DNA of 64,000 bases, from the NCBI GenBank assembly GCA_023639215.1, contig CP097899.1:937501-1001500 (forward strand), in the 5' to 3' direction. This DNA comes from Candidatus Pristimantibacillus lignocellulolyticus. GTDB lineage: Bacteria; Bacillota; Bacilli; Paenibacillales; Paenibacillaceae. The position numbers were made by a program, and so were the translations under genes. A model generated the notes under the pieces. It worked only from the letters and a program-made list of their open reading frames with translations, ran no database searches and had not been told where the DNA came from. Shown piece after piece: positions 1-8,819 of this stretch (position 1 is the stretch's first letter; every line of letters begins with the position of its first letter).

Positions 1-91
1 CAACTAAGTTATAGTTAAAGAGACCAATCAATAGCCAGTTAATACCGCCAACAATCAATAGTAATAGCGCCACAACATTTAATGTTTTCAT
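1..91 (-). CDS. DUF378 family small membrane protein (5' part only)
   Basis: Only the first 30 codons are in the window; the gene runs off the left edge. The translation starts MKTLNVVALLLLIVGGIN and continues with NWLLIGLFNYNLV. A hydrophobic helix ending in GGxNWLLxGLF is the hallmark of DUF378 (B. subtilis YuzA-like) two-helix membrane proteins. A GAGGAG Shine-Dalgarno lies 8 nt upstream of the ATG. The biochemical role of the family is unknown. The identification rests on the N-terminus alone but the motif is distinctive. Confidence 0.75.
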   Translation of the reverse strand, partial: MKTLNVVALLLLIVGGINWLLIGLFNYNLV

Positions 92-204
92 TCTTAACAG
101 CTCCTCAATCGTAATGGTACTATTAAGAAATTCCCCTAATTTGTTATGAATTATGCATGAAAGGCTTAAACTTTTATATTTACCATCTCTTCATCTCTAC
201 ATTT

Positions 205-819
205 CTAAGAAGACAATCCAACAGATTGTTCTATGTACTGATTATCCTGAACTGCTTTTAGCATAAATGTAGCTACATCTGCCCTCGCAATATTATAGCC
301 TTTAGGCGCTCCTCCATGAAGCACTTCACTATAAGTGCCTACCAATGGACCATTCGTTAAACTCATCGGTCGTGCTATCGTCCAGCGAAGCTTACTAGCA
401 ACTAATGACCCATACGCTTTTGTGTGATCTGCTAAAACTTTACGAAGGACGAACATAGCCAATTTGCCCATCATACCTTTTAGCTCTTTGTGAATACCTG
501 CGGAAGCACAATAAACTATTCGTTCGATATTATGTTGCTTCATTCCTTCAATTAAATGCTGCGTAACGGTAGACATAAGTGTAGAAGCACCAAGATTTTT
601 CCCACCTATGGTACAGATGACAGCATCATGACCTTGCATTGCAGTGATCACACTATTTTTGTCTAACCCATCACCTTGAACGATTTGTAAATGAGCATGC
701 TCTACTGATACTTTCGATGGATCCCTTACAAATGCCGTTACCTCATATCCCGCCTCTAAAGCTTGTTTTACAACCTCCTTACCAACACCACCTGTTGCAC
801 CAATTACGAATAGTTTCAT
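205..819 (-). CDS. NAD(P)-binding atypical short-chain dehydrogenase (NmrA/YwnB-like)
   Basis: About 204 residues. The N-terminus MKLFVIGATGGVGKEVVKQA carries the Rossmann GxxGxxG dinucleotide-binding turn, followed by an acidic/basic beta-2 end (AFVRDPSKV). The lack of a clear YxxxK and the short length fit the atypical SDR/NmrA-like group, whose members act as small NAD(P)H-dependent reductases or redox sensors. Start choice: two ATGs lie six bases apart. AGAAGG sits 1 nt from the first and 7 nt from the second (819), so the second is preferred. It is monocistronic, divergent from the kinase operon at 1055. The substrate cannot be told from sequence. Confidence 0.8.
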   Translation of the reverse strand: MKLFVIGATGGVGKEVVKQALEAGYEVTAFVRDPSKVSVEHAHLQIVQGDGLDKNSVITAMQGHDAVICTIGGKNLGASTLMSTVTQHLIEGMKQHNIERIVYCASAGIHKELKGMMGKLAMFVLRKVLADHTKAYGSLVASKLRWTIARPMSLTNGPLVGTYSEVLHGGAPKGYNIARADVATFMLKAVQDNQYIEQSVGLSS

Positions 820-1054
820 TGCCATACCTTCTTTCCCCTCTTCTTCTACCCTATAACTTATTCCGATGTTCTATCATATAACTATAAACTTTAATATGAC
901 TCAATGGAAATACCTAATAACATCAGTTCATTAATTTTGCGTATTATCACAAAAATAACTATACAAAACTTATACAAATACTATACTATATAGTTACAAC
1001 ATCATTTTTCTATATACAAAATGAATAAAATGACTGCATGAGAGAGGTGTTTCC

Positions 1055-2881
1055 ATGGAACTTATTAATCACCGTACGTTTTATCATATGATCTTAACTG
1101 GAGCGCATCAGATTATAAGTAAAGAAAAAGAATTGAATAAAATTAACGTATTTCCTGTCGCTGATGGTGATACCGGTAGTAATCTCGCATACCTGATGAA
1201 GATGATTGTACGTGAGACCAAATGGATCGAACCATCCACTGAAATGTTAAATAAAATGAAAACAGCTTGCCTTCGTGGTTCTCGAGGTAATTCGGGGATG
1301 ATTTTCTCTCAGTTCATTATTTCCATGTGTGATTTTCTAAGTAAACATAACGAAATAAAAACAGAGCAATTTATTGAAATGTGTGAGTATTCGGTAGCTA
1401 GATCATATTACTCCGTGAATGAGCCACAAGAAGGGACAGTACTTACTGTTATGAAAGATTGGATCAATGTCATGAAAGACAATAGTAGCCAATCCACAGG
1501 CATTCTAGACGTGATGCAAGATTCATTCTCAGAAGTGTGTGTGTCACTAGAAAATACGAAGAACCAATTACCAGTGTTACAGCAACATAACGTTGTCGAT
1601 GCCGGAGCAAAAGGTTTCGTACATTTTCTACAAGGCTTAATTGACTCCATGAAAACGGGAACTCATCTTAACATAACGAAAGATGATGTAACTACGGAAT
1701 TGAGTTCCCTAGAAAATCTTACGATGTATTCGATGGTTGTTGATAACCATACTTTTTCAGATACAGACACTATCGTAAATCGTTATTGTTCTGAGTTTTT
1801 ATTCGATGTAACTACAAATTTAACGGAAATAAGACAGCAATTATCTTCACTCGGTGATTCTTTCATTGTCGTTGGAGATCAAAATCAAGGTAAAGTACAT
1901 ATTCATACAAATACTCCCGAGCGTGTGGCGGAAGTAATCAATGAGAATGGCTCTATCATTTATCAAAAGGTTGAGGATATGCAACGTCAGCATGAAACGC
2001 TCTATCAACGAAAATCATCTATTGCTATCGTTGTCGATTCCGCTTGTGATATTCCACAAGATCTGTTGGATAAGTATCAAATTCATATGTTGCCACTGCA
2101 TCTACAACTTGGTAACTCAACATATTTAGATAAAGTTACATTGAAACCTGAAACATTTTATAACAAGCTTGAAAAAGTAACTGAACAACCCAAAACATCA
2201 CAACCTACACAAGAATCAATTACGAATCTTTATACTCAATTATTAAATAATTATGATCACATTATCTCGATTCATCTCTCGAAAGAACTAAGTGGTACTT
2301 ATGAGGCTTGTCGTTCTGCAGCTGAGCAAATTGATTCTACCAGAGTTCATGTTGTGAATTCACGTACTTTGTCGGGTGCGTATGGATTACTTGTACAAAA
2401 AACTGCTCAATCCATTGACCAAGGCCATTCTATCGATGAGATAAAAGCATCATTATCAACATGGATTCCAACTTCAGAAATTTTAGTTAGTGTTCCAACA
2501 TTGAAACATATGATTCGTGGCGGTAGAGTTAGTCCGCTGCAAGGGAAAATAGCAAGATGGTTAGATATGAAGCCGATTGTATCCATAGATCGAGAAGGTA
2601 AATCGCTATTATACGGAAAAACATTTTTCAAACGTTCTAGTCTAGAAAAATTACTGCAATTCACTCAAAAGATTAATGCAATGAACAAAATTGAGAGCTA
2701 CGCTATACTTCATGCAGATTCCATCCAAGATAGCTCTTTATGTGAAAGGGAAATGATCCGTATTACTGGTCAAAAGCCGAAATATGTAACTAGTGTTTCA
2801 GCTGTTATCGGATTGAATGCTGGAAAAGGCGCAGTCAGTGTTGCAATGTTACTTAGTGACGCTAATCAAAGGGGGAATTAA
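1055..2881 (+). CDS. DAK2-DegV fusion: FakA/FakB-like fatty acid kinase in one chain
   Basis: 608 residues in three parts. Residues 8-195 form a DhaL/DAK2 ATP-binding domain with NVFPVADGDTGSN (31-43; D37 and D39 would bind Mg) and RGSRGNSG (74-81). Residues 220-315 resemble the FakA middle domain, with YCSEF (C245) and VHIHTN (H282, H284). Residues 322-600 are a DegV/FakB lipid-binding domain with VVDSACDIP, a SGTYEA loop and MIRGGRVSP. In Staphylococcus, FakA phosphorylates fatty acids presented by a separate FakB; here both appear fused. GAGAGAGGTG precedes the ATG. It heads an operon with a DUF1295 gene (3-nt gap) and a B12-type MerR regulator. Phosphorylation of an exogenous fatty acid is inferred from the families. 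Confidence 0.85.
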   Translation: MELINHRTFYHMILTGAHQIISKEKELNKINVFPVADGDTGSNLAYLMKMIVRETKWIEPSTEMLNKMKTACLRGSRGNSGMIFSQFIISMCDFLSKHNEIKTEQFIEMCEYSVARSYYSVNEPQEGTVLTVMKDWINVMKDNSSQSTGILDVMQDSFSEVCVSLENTKNQLPVLQQHNVVDAGAKGFVHFLQGLIDSMKTGTHLNITKDDVTTELSSLENLTMYSMVVDNHTFSDTDTIVNRYCSEFLFDVTTNLTEIRQQLSSLGDSFIVVGDQNQGKVHIHTNTPERVAEVINENGSIIYQKVEDMQRQHETLYQRKSSIAIVVDSACDIPQDLLDKYQIHMLPLHLQLGNSTYLDKVTLKPETFYNKLEKVTEQPKTSQPTQESITNLYTQLLNNYDHIISIHLSKELSGTYEACRSAAEQIDSTRVHVVNSRTLSGAYGLLVQKTAQSIDQGHSIDEIKASLSTWIPTSEILVSVPTLKHMIRGGRVSPLQGKIARWLDMKPIVSIDREGKSLLYGKTFFKRSSLEKLLQFTQKINAMNKIESYAILHADSIQDSSLCEREMIRITGQKPKYVTSVSAVIGLNAGKGAVSVAMLLSDANQRGN

Positions 2882-2884
2882 TAT

Positions 2885-3658
2885 ATGTGGTCATTATATG
2901 GAATTAGTGGGTTAGCTATTTTTATTTTTATGGTAATATTATTTTTAGTTGCACAAGTGAAGAAGGATAATTCGATTGTCGATATTGGGTGGGGATTAGG
3001 ATTCGTTATTGTGGCGTTCTCAACTTTCTTCTATCAAAAAGGGTATGATGCAAGACAATTACTTATCTTAACCTTAGTCAGTCTATGGGGTATTCGATTA
3101 GCCGTGTATTTGTTAATTCGTGCAGTTGGGCAAGGCGAAGATTTTCGTTACGTTAACTTCCGTAAAGCATGGGGCAAAAATGTAGTTATTATTGCATTTT
3201 TCCGTGTATTTATGTTACAAGGATTTATTATGTTATTATTAGCTTATCCTATTATTCGTGTAAGTGCAGTGCAGAGTAATGGTTTGGATCTTGCCGCTTA
3301 TATTGGTTTAGCGATCTGGTTCGTGGGATACTTCTTCCAAGTGGTTGGAGATGCTCAACTTAAATCATTTAAGAAGAAACGTAAAAGTAAAGAAGAAGTA
3401 CTTACTTCAGGATTATGGCGCTATACTCGTCATCCGAATTACTTTGGTGAAGCGACAATGTGGTGGGGAGTTGCAGTTATCTTGTTACCATTGCAATGGG
3501 GCTTTATATCTTTGATCAGCGCTTTACTAATTAATTTACTACTTCTAAAAGTTTCTGGTGTACCATTTTTAGATAAGCGATACGCTAACAATAAAGCTTA
3601 TCAGCAATACAAATCAGAAACGAATAACTTCATTCCTTGGTTTCCAAAAATAAAATAA
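2885..3658 (+). CDS. DUF1295 / steroid 5-alpha-reductase-like membrane protein
   Basis: 257 residues, hydrophobic throughout with about six membrane segments. The C-terminal signature GLWRYTRHPNYFGEATMWWG (about residues 178-197) is the DUF1295/ICMT-like motif found in integral membrane lipid reductases and methyltransferases that use a soluble cofactor. The start lies 3 nt after the upstream stop, with GGGGGAATTAATAT before the ATG, so the gene is translationally linked to the fatty acid kinase fusion and followed 22 nt later by the MerR/B12 gene. The substrate is unknown; the neighbour suggests a membrane lipid or fatty acid. Confidence 0.85.
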   Translation: MWSLYGISGLAIFIFMVILFLVAQVKKDNSIVDIGWGLGFVIVAFSTFFYQKGYDARQLLILTLVSLWGIRLAVYLLIRAVGQGEDFRYVNFRKAWGKNVVIIAFFRVFMLQGFIMLLLAYPIIRVSAVQSNGLDLAAYIGLAIWFVGYFFQVVGDAQLKSFKKKRKSKEEVLTSGLWRYTRHPNYFGEATMWWGVAVILLPLQWGFISLISALLINLLLLKVSGVPFLDKRYANNKAYQQYKSETNNFIPWFPKIK

Positions 3659-3680
3659 GTTTGTAATTAAGTGATCGAGG

Positions 3681-4589
3681 GTGTTAACAATTTATAACAT
3701 TAAAATGGTTTCAAAATTATTAGGTATATCACCTATAACCATTCGTGCTTGGGAAACACGATATCAAGTCATCCAACCACAAAGAAGTGAAGGTGGACAT
3801 CGTCTTTATTCCGATAAAGATGTTGAGGATCTTCGCTGGTTACTCATCCAAACAAAAGAAAAAGGACTTAGTATTAGTCACGCCTCTCAGTTGCTACTGA
3901 AACAAAAGCAAACAAACGTTACTGCTGCGACAGTGACAGATGAAGAACCTAGATCTACTTATACTAGCGTGCAAAATGACTTATATCATGCCTTATTGAA
4001 TATGGACATTGAGAAATCTGAACATATTGTAGATCTTGGATTTTCAATGTATCCACTTGATGAGATGATTCATAAAGTATTAGTTCCGCTTATGATTCGA
4101 GTTGGCGACGAATGGGAACAAGGAATAATATCTGTTGCACAAGAACATATGGTTAGCGAATTTGTAAAACAACGTTATATACAGTTTTTCAGACTATTCC
4201 AACGAAATCCATCACTACCAAAAGTAATTGCACTGTGCCCCGCTGGCGAGCGTCATGAAGTTGGCTTATTATTATTTTCACTGTTTCTTCGCCGTAAAGG
4301 ACTAGACGTTATCTATCTAGGGGCCGATACTCCTGTCGATGGTATTGGTGAGATGTTGATTCGTAGCGATGCGAATTGGTTATGTTTAACGTTAACAGAT
4401 CCTAAACGATTAGATAATACGATTAAGTATATCGAACATATCTTGACTATTCGACCTCAAGTCAAAATTATACTGGGTGGAAAAGGCTTTACGGCGTTAG
4501 ATAGCCATCATCCTTATTATGACTTTTTGATTGGAGATCACAATGACGAGTGGGAACGTTGGTATCAGCAACAACTAGTCCATATATAA
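3681..4589 (+). CDS. MerR-family regulator with B12-binding domain (CarH/LitR-type predicted photoreceptor)
   Basis: 302 residues. Residues 4-70 are a MerR winged helix (GISPITIRAWETRY, RSEGGHRLYS). Residues 95-175 match the helical cap that shields the cobalamin upper face, with W145, nine residues, then E155-H156: exactly the W-x9-EH signature of CarH. Residues 180-300 are a B12 Rossmann fold with ERHEVG (190-195; H192 the expected lower axial ligand) and GG (266-267). CarH/LitR proteins bind adenosylcobalamin, repress in the dark and release DNA on light. Start is uncertain: GTG at 3681 overlaps the best Shine-Dalgarno (GAGGGTG), so initiation at ATT 3690 or ATG 3705 is possible. Likely regulates its own operon. 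Confidence 0.85.
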   Translation: MLTIYNIKMVSKLLGISPITIRAWETRYQVIQPQRSEGGHRLYSDKDVEDLRWLLIQTKEKGLSISHASQLLLKQKQTNVTAATVTDEEPRSTYTSVQNDLYHALLNMDIEKSEHIVDLGFSMYPLDEMIHKVLVPLMIRVGDEWEQGIISVAQEHMVSEFVKQRYIQFFRLFQRNPSLPKVIALCPAGERHEVGLLLFSLFLRRKGLDVIYLGADTPVDGIGEMLIRSDANWLCLTLTDPKRLDNTIKYIEHILTIRPQVKIILGGKGFTALDSHHPYYDFLIGDHNDEWERWYQQQLVHI

Positions 4590-4644
4590 GCATTGCTCCA
4601 ATTCTCTTCAATAATCAATGAATAGACTTAACTGAGTGATAACG

Positions 4645-4687
4645 AAACCCGGCATGCAAATTAATTTTTAATTTGCATGCCGGGTTT
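4645..4687. terminator. Bidirectional rho-independent terminator
   Basis: An 18-bp perfect stem (4645-4662 with 4670-4687) with a 7-nt AT loop. The right arm ends in TTTT on the plus strand, and the left arm begins with AAA, giving a shorter U-run on the minus strand. It lies between the convergent MerR gene (+) and esterase (-). Confidence 0.9.
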
Positions 4688-4727
4688 TATAGATATACCT
4701 CTCAAAATATTTCCATGAAACTAGCTA

Positions 4728-5378
4728 CTATATATACACTTCCGCGTCTTCTATAAGCCACTGTATAAAATCATTACGGTTTTCCTCTATTACACCGTGA
4801 TCAGAAGGATAGACTGTGAAAGTAAGCTTTGAAGTTTTTTTCTGGAAATACTCCGCTGTTTCATATCCAATCTGTACAGGGAATACCCTATCGTATTCAC
4901 CATGAGAAATAAACAATGCAACATCTTCTACACTTTCTAATGGATATTCTGTTTTCACAAACTGGGGAACATAACCATTCAGTGCAACGATACCCCGCAA
5001 TTGATGCCCCATCTTAAGAGCAAGCGACATAGATAATATCGCACCTTGGCTAAAACCAAGTAAATATCGCTTTTTTGAATCTATTGGATACTTCTCTGTA
5101 GCATAATCAATGAACGATTCCAAATCTTGTATCGCCAAATCAAACATTTCTCGAATAGGAAAACCAAGACTTTTCAATTCATAGTATTGATAGCCCATAC
5201 CCAACTTAAGGTTTCCTCTTATACCAATGATTATAAACTGCTCATTCAGCGGTTCTACTAAATGATACATATTGTTCTCATCAGAACCCTTTCCATGTAG
5301 CGTGAAAATCGTTGGATATTTCTTATTTGGATCATATTTAGTAGGAAGATGAACGTCGTAATGATAAGCAGATTTCAT
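4728..5378 (-). CDS. Alpha/beta-hydrolase, phospholipase/carboxylesterase family
   Basis: 216 residues. The oxyanion region TLHGKGSDENN (about 26-36), nucleophile elbow GFSQG (about 109-113), an Asp in GEYDRVFP and the His of PSDHGV give the Ser-Asp-His triad in the right order and spacing for the YitV/Abhydrolase_2 carboxylesterase group. No signal peptide, so cytoplasmic. AAAGGAG lies upstream of the ATG. It precedes nothing on its strand before the terminator at 4645 and follows doxX by 23 nt, so the two may be co-transcribed. The natural ester is unknown. Confidence 0.88.
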   Translation of the reverse strand: MKSAYHYDVHLPTKYDPNKKYPTIFTLHGKGSDENNMYHLVEPLNEQFIIIGIRGNLKLGMGYQYYELKSLGFPIREMFDLAIQDLESFIDYATEKYPIDSKKRYLLGFSQGAILSMSLALKMGHQLRGIVALNGYVPQFVKTEYPLESVEDVALFISHGEYDRVFPVQIGYETAEYFQKKTSKLTFTVYPSDHGVIEENRNDFIQWLIEDAEVYI

Positions 5379-5401
5379 ATGAAAGCTCCTTTACGTTTCA
5401 T

Positions 5402-5809
5402 TTACGCGTTACGTTTTTTATATATTAAATGATCAAGCGATAATGGAGTCGTCTCAGCTACAACCAAATAGATGGAAACCAATAGAAATACTAAATCTAA
5501 CTCATATCCTGCCATTCCGTCAGTACCAAGCAATCCCATTGAAAACTTCATCGTAGCAATTGCACCAAGTAACAACATTATAAATAAAACCGATACATAA
5601 CGAGTAAATAATCCTACGATAAGTAATACTCCCCCAATTAACTCAAGCGGCCCAGCAATATAAGCCAAAAATCCTGGAACACCCATAGAGCTGAACCAAG
5701 CATCCACATTACCTAAACCCATTTGTAGCTTTGCAATTCCATGTGCTAAAAATAATATTCCTAACACTACACGCATTATAGTTGAAACCGTTGTTGTTCT
5801 TGTCATCAT
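5402..5809 (-). CDS. DoxX family membrane protein
   Basis: 135 residues with four predicted membrane helices and the DoxX features RVVLGILFLAHGIAKL near the N-terminus and GPLELIGGVLLIVGLFTR in the second helix pair. DoxX proteins are quinone-associated or redox-related membrane proteins of ill-defined role. GGTGGAG lies 8 nt before the ATG. It is divergent from the XRE-cupin regulator at 6017 and lies 23 nt upstream of the esterase gene on the same strand. Confidence 0.88.
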   Translation of the reverse strand: MMTRTTTVSTIMRVVLGILFLAHGIAKLQMGLGNVDAWFSSMGVPGFLAYIAGPLELIGGVLLIVGLFTRYVSVLFIMLLLGAIATMKFSMGLLGTDGMAGYELDLVFLLVSIYLVVAETTPLSLDHLIYKKRNA

Positions 5810-6016
5810 TTTATTTTCTCCACCCTATACAATTAATCTTTCATTTAATTTCGATTGATAAATTCGAAGATGAGCTCCTCTTCGCGCTAAAATATTACCA
5901 ATAGAAATATAATGTTTGTATAGTTAATTTATCGCACAATAAACTAGCTTGTCAATAAAAATATTGTTATTATTAATTTATAATGCGTATTACTAATATT
6001 TTGAGGAGGAAATGAA

Positions 6017-6547
6017 ATGGACATCGGTTCTACAATACGAGCAATCCGGAAACGTAAAAATATGACCATCACGCAAATCTGTGAAGCTACAGGATTATCA
6101 CAAGGATTTATGAGCCAAGTTGAAACTAATAAAACTTCGCCGTCTATATCCACCCTAGAAAGTATTGCAAATACATTGAACGTACCATTAGCATACTTAT
6201 TATTAAAAAACGAAGATCGTATGAACATTGTGAGAAAAGATAATAGAATGATTACGAGCAGTGGTAGTGATAATTTAAGAGTTGAGCATCTAAGTTCAAC
6301 CAAAAAAGTGAAAATGATGATCGTTGAGTTGCCTCCAGGATCTTCTACAGGTCAAGATCCTCATGCACACGAAGGCGAAGAGGTTCATGTAATCATTAAA
6401 GGCAAGGTCTTTGCTAAGCAAGGCGAGGATGAAGCTGAATTTGCCGAGGGTGACTCATTTAGCTGGAACGCTTGTACACCTCATTTGGTGAAAAACATTG
6501 GTGATGAGACAGCAACAATACTTATTACCGTCTATTCAGAATCTTAG
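6017..6547 (+). CDS. XRE-family regulator with C-terminal cupin domain
   Basis: 176 residues. Residues 6-62 are a Cro/cI-type helix-turn-helix (TITQICEATGLSQGFMSQVE; PSISTLESIA). Residues 105-175 are a small-molecule-binding cupin with PHAHEGEEVHVIIKG and a later His in PHLVKN, the usual metal/ligand positions. This architecture is common in regulators of polyamine, amino acid or osmolyte genes. A GAGGAGG ribosome site precedes the ATG. It is divergent from doxX and convergent with a BCCT transporter, either of which may be its target; the ligand is unknown. Confidence 0.88.
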   Translation: MDIGSTIRAIRKRKNMTITQICEATGLSQGFMSQVETNKTSPSISTLESIANTLNVPLAYLLLKNEDRMNIVRKDNRMITSSGSDNLRVEHLSSTKKVKMMIVELPPGSSTGQDPHAHEGEEVHVIIKGKVFAKQGEDEAEFAEGDSFSWNACTPHLVKNIGDETATILITVYSES

Positions 6548-6587
6548 TCATCATTATCTTTCGAATACAGTACAAAATAATGCAAAA

Positions 6588-6626
6588 GCAAAAATAACCC
6601 CATCTATGGTGAGATGAGGTTTTTGC
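6588..6626. terminator. Bidirectional terminator between XRE regulator and BCCT transporter
   Basis: The stem GCAAAAA..CCCCATCT pairs with AGATGAGG..TTTTTGC around a 6-nt loop, with one mismatch and a short bulge. It has a T-run on the plus strand and an A-run on the left that serves the minus strand. It sits midway between convergent genes. Confidence 0.75.
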
Positions 6627-6656
6627 TGTCTATAGGAAGAGATTAACAATATTGAA

Positions 6657-8195
6657 CTACTCCGATTCGCTTATTTGTTCCATTTCTTCAGCAGTATAGG
6701 GTCTTACCATCAACCCCATTTCTTTACGCTCCTTATTCAATTCTTTGTATAAGGAAATCATCATGAGTATAATGACCAATGAGAATGGAAATGCAGTAAT
6801 AATTAAAGCATTTTGTAGTGCAGTCAATCCATTAGCAGACAGCAATATGATAGCTATCGCTGCTTGTGCTATACCCCATGTTAATTTCACTATATTAGGC
6901 GGATGTAATGAGCCGTAAGTCGTCTGCATTCCAAGTACAAATGTCGCTGAATCTGCTGATGTAATAAAGAAAATTGCAATTAATAAAATCGCAAATATCG
7001 ATAATAACATTGGCATAGGCATTTGTCTAAAGACACCAAATAGTAGTTCTTCTGTTAGTAAATTTGTAAGATCTACACCATTACGTTGAATATTAATTGC
7101 TGTCGTGCCAAACACCGAAAACCATATGAAACTTATTAAGGTGGGCAATAATAGTACGCCGGTCAGAAACTCTCGAATCGTTCTTCCACGGGAAACTCGT
7201 GCAATAAAAATACCAACAAAGGGTGACCATGATAACCACCATGCCCAATAGAAAATCGTCCAATTATTAATCCATTGTCTATCCTCACCTTCTAAGGGCG
7301 CTGCCCTAAAACTCATACGAGGAAGATTTTGCAAATAGGAACCAATCGTATCTGTAAATGTATCCATAATCATAATGGTAGGACCCAAAAAAATGACCAA
7401 GATCAATAATACTATTGCGAGTATCATATTAGCATTCGATAAATATTTAATTCCTTTACCAATTCCCGACCATGCCGACAAAATAAAAAGAAATGTCACA
7501 ACGATTATAATTATAATTTGAACCGAAATTTTAATTGGAATATCAAATATAAATGATAACCCTCCGTTGATTTGAATCGCACCAAAACCTAATGTCGTTG
7601 CAACTCCAATAACCGTCGTAAACACTGCTAGAACATTAATAACTGTTCCAATTCCCCCGTTTACTCTGTCGCCGAAAAGTGGTTTTATCGTTGCAGAAAT
7701 TAAGCCAGGTTCTCCTTTGCGAAATTGAAAATAAGCAAGTGACATTGCAACTATCGCATAGATTGCCCAAGCATGAATACCCCAATGAAAAAAAGTATAA
7801 CGCATCGCTTCACGAAAAGCGGCATCAGTGCCCGGTTGTTCAGTAGGCGGATTCATAGCAAAATGCGAAAGTGGTTCTGCTGCTCCCCAAAACACTAATC
7901 CGATACCCATTCCTGTAGAAAACAACATCGCAAACCAACTAATTCTCGAATACTCCGGTTGTTCATCGGGTTTTCCCAAAGTGATTTGACCCATTGGGCT
8001 TACAATAAAGAACAGACAGAACAATACGATACAGGTAACAAATAGTAAATAATACCATCCAAATGAATTAGTTATGTAATGCTTCATCGCACTCGTTATT
8101 GCTTCAAAACTTTCTGATGCTAGCGCTCCATAAAGAACTGCAGCACTTACAAAAACAAGTGTAATCCAAAAGACATTAGAAATTTTTTTCATCAT
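6657..8195 (-). CDS. BCCT-family betaine/choline/carnitine transporter (OpuD-like)
   Basis: 512 residues, the length of B. subtilis OpuD. Twelve membrane helices are expected. The glycine-rich helix GMGIGLVFWGAAEPLSHF (about residue 94) and the family signature WTIFYWAWWLSWSPFVG followed by FIARVSRGRT are both present. BCCT carriers import glycine betaine or related quaternary ammonium osmolytes with sodium. Two ATGs are adjacent; GGTGAT sits closest to the second. The gene is convergent with the XRE-cupin regulator and followed by a bidirectional terminator. Substrate within the family is not determined. Confidence 0.93.
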   Translation of the reverse strand: MMKKISNVFWITLVFVSAAVLYGALASESFEAITSAMKHYITNSFGWYYLLFVTCIVLFCLFFIVSPMGQITLGKPDEQPEYSRISWFAMLFSTGMGIGLVFWGAAEPLSHFAMNPPTEQPGTDAAFREAMRYTFFHWGIHAWAIYAIVAMSLAYFQFRKGEPGLISATIKPLFGDRVNGGIGTVINVLAVFTTVIGVATTLGFGAIQINGGLSFIFDIPIKISVQIIIIIVVTFLFILSAWSGIGKGIKYLSNANMILAIVLLILVIFLGPTIMIMDTFTDTIGSYLQNLPRMSFRAAPLEGEDRQWINNWTIFYWAWWLSWSPFVGIFIARVSRGRTIREFLTGVLLLPTLISFIWFSVFGTTAINIQRNGVDLTNLLTEELLFGVFRQMPMPMLLSIFAILLIAIFFITSADSATFVLGMQTTYGSLHPPNIVKLTWGIAQAAIAIILLSANGLTALQNALIITAFPFSLVIILMMISLYKELNKERKEMGLMVRPYTAEEMEQISESE

Positions 8196-8456
8196 ATCAC
8201 CATTACTTCCTAAGTAATCATATTCAATATTTTACTAAGTAATGATGTCCAATAATTAACATTGGTATGCACTAACTATCAAAGCATTTTGGGCTAGTGA
8301 TTACACTGTTAACTACTTATTGCTCTGTCGTTGCAATGATATTAAAATCTTTATACCTATTATTCCGATTGATCATATTTTATTTCTCAATACATACTTT
8401 TTCCCCCTCTGTGAAACAATAATTACGTAATTACAAAAAGAAGAAGGAGGTACGAT

Positions 8457-8645
8457 ATGACACCTAATCAAAATAACAATCAACCGTCAAAAGCAGAGGT
8501 TCAAACAACGAAGCTTAACAAAGTTCCAACCCCTGAAAATAATGCAACGGATTTTTCTAATGAATTTTCTGCTGAGGTTGCTGCAGAAGTGTTCGAACAA
8601 AGCGATCGTCAGAAAAACAATAAAAGATCAAAAAATCAACAGTAG
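8457..8645 (+). CDS. Small acid-soluble spore protein, gamma-type-like
   Basis: 62 residues, very rich in Asn, Gln, Lys and Glu with no Cys or Trp. The segment DFSNEFSAEVAAEVFEQSDRQ resembles the repeated xxTEFASETxxxxVKxQN unit of gamma-type SASPs, which are storage proteins degraded at germination. Only one repeat-like unit is present and the usual EFASET is altered, so the call is moderate. A strong AAGAAGGAGGT site lies 5 nt before the ATG, and a terminator follows directly, consistent with a monocistronic spore gene. A possible sigma-G-like CATACTT at about 8390 was seen but is not scored. Confidence 0.5.
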   Translation: MTPNQNNNQPSKAEVQTTKLNKVPTPENNATDFSNEFSAEVAAEVFEQSDRQKNNKRSKNQQ

Positions 8646-8671
8646 TTCTCATATTAGAGACATAACAAAAC

Positions 8672-8711
8672 AAAAAAAGAACCTACTCTTTATGAGATAG
8701 GTTCTTTTTTT
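8672..8711 (+). terminator. Rho-independent terminator of the small spore-protein gene
   Basis: AAAAAAAGAACCTA (8672-8685) pairs with TAGGTTCTTTTTTT (8698-8711) around a 12-nt loop that can pair further. The symmetry of A and T runs could allow function on both strands. Confidence 0.9.
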
Positions 8712-8819
8712 GTATTTAAGGAAATACCCAGCCCATGATTGATTTGATAATTCCATACTGTTTCCAGCTTATATTCTATTCATATTTAATTTCTTTAGTA
8801 AACTCTATATTCTGTCAGG

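Noticed and set aside
8380..8450. Sigma-G promoter for the small spore-protein gene
   Set aside because: A CATACTT-like -10 is present but the -35 match is too loose to score.
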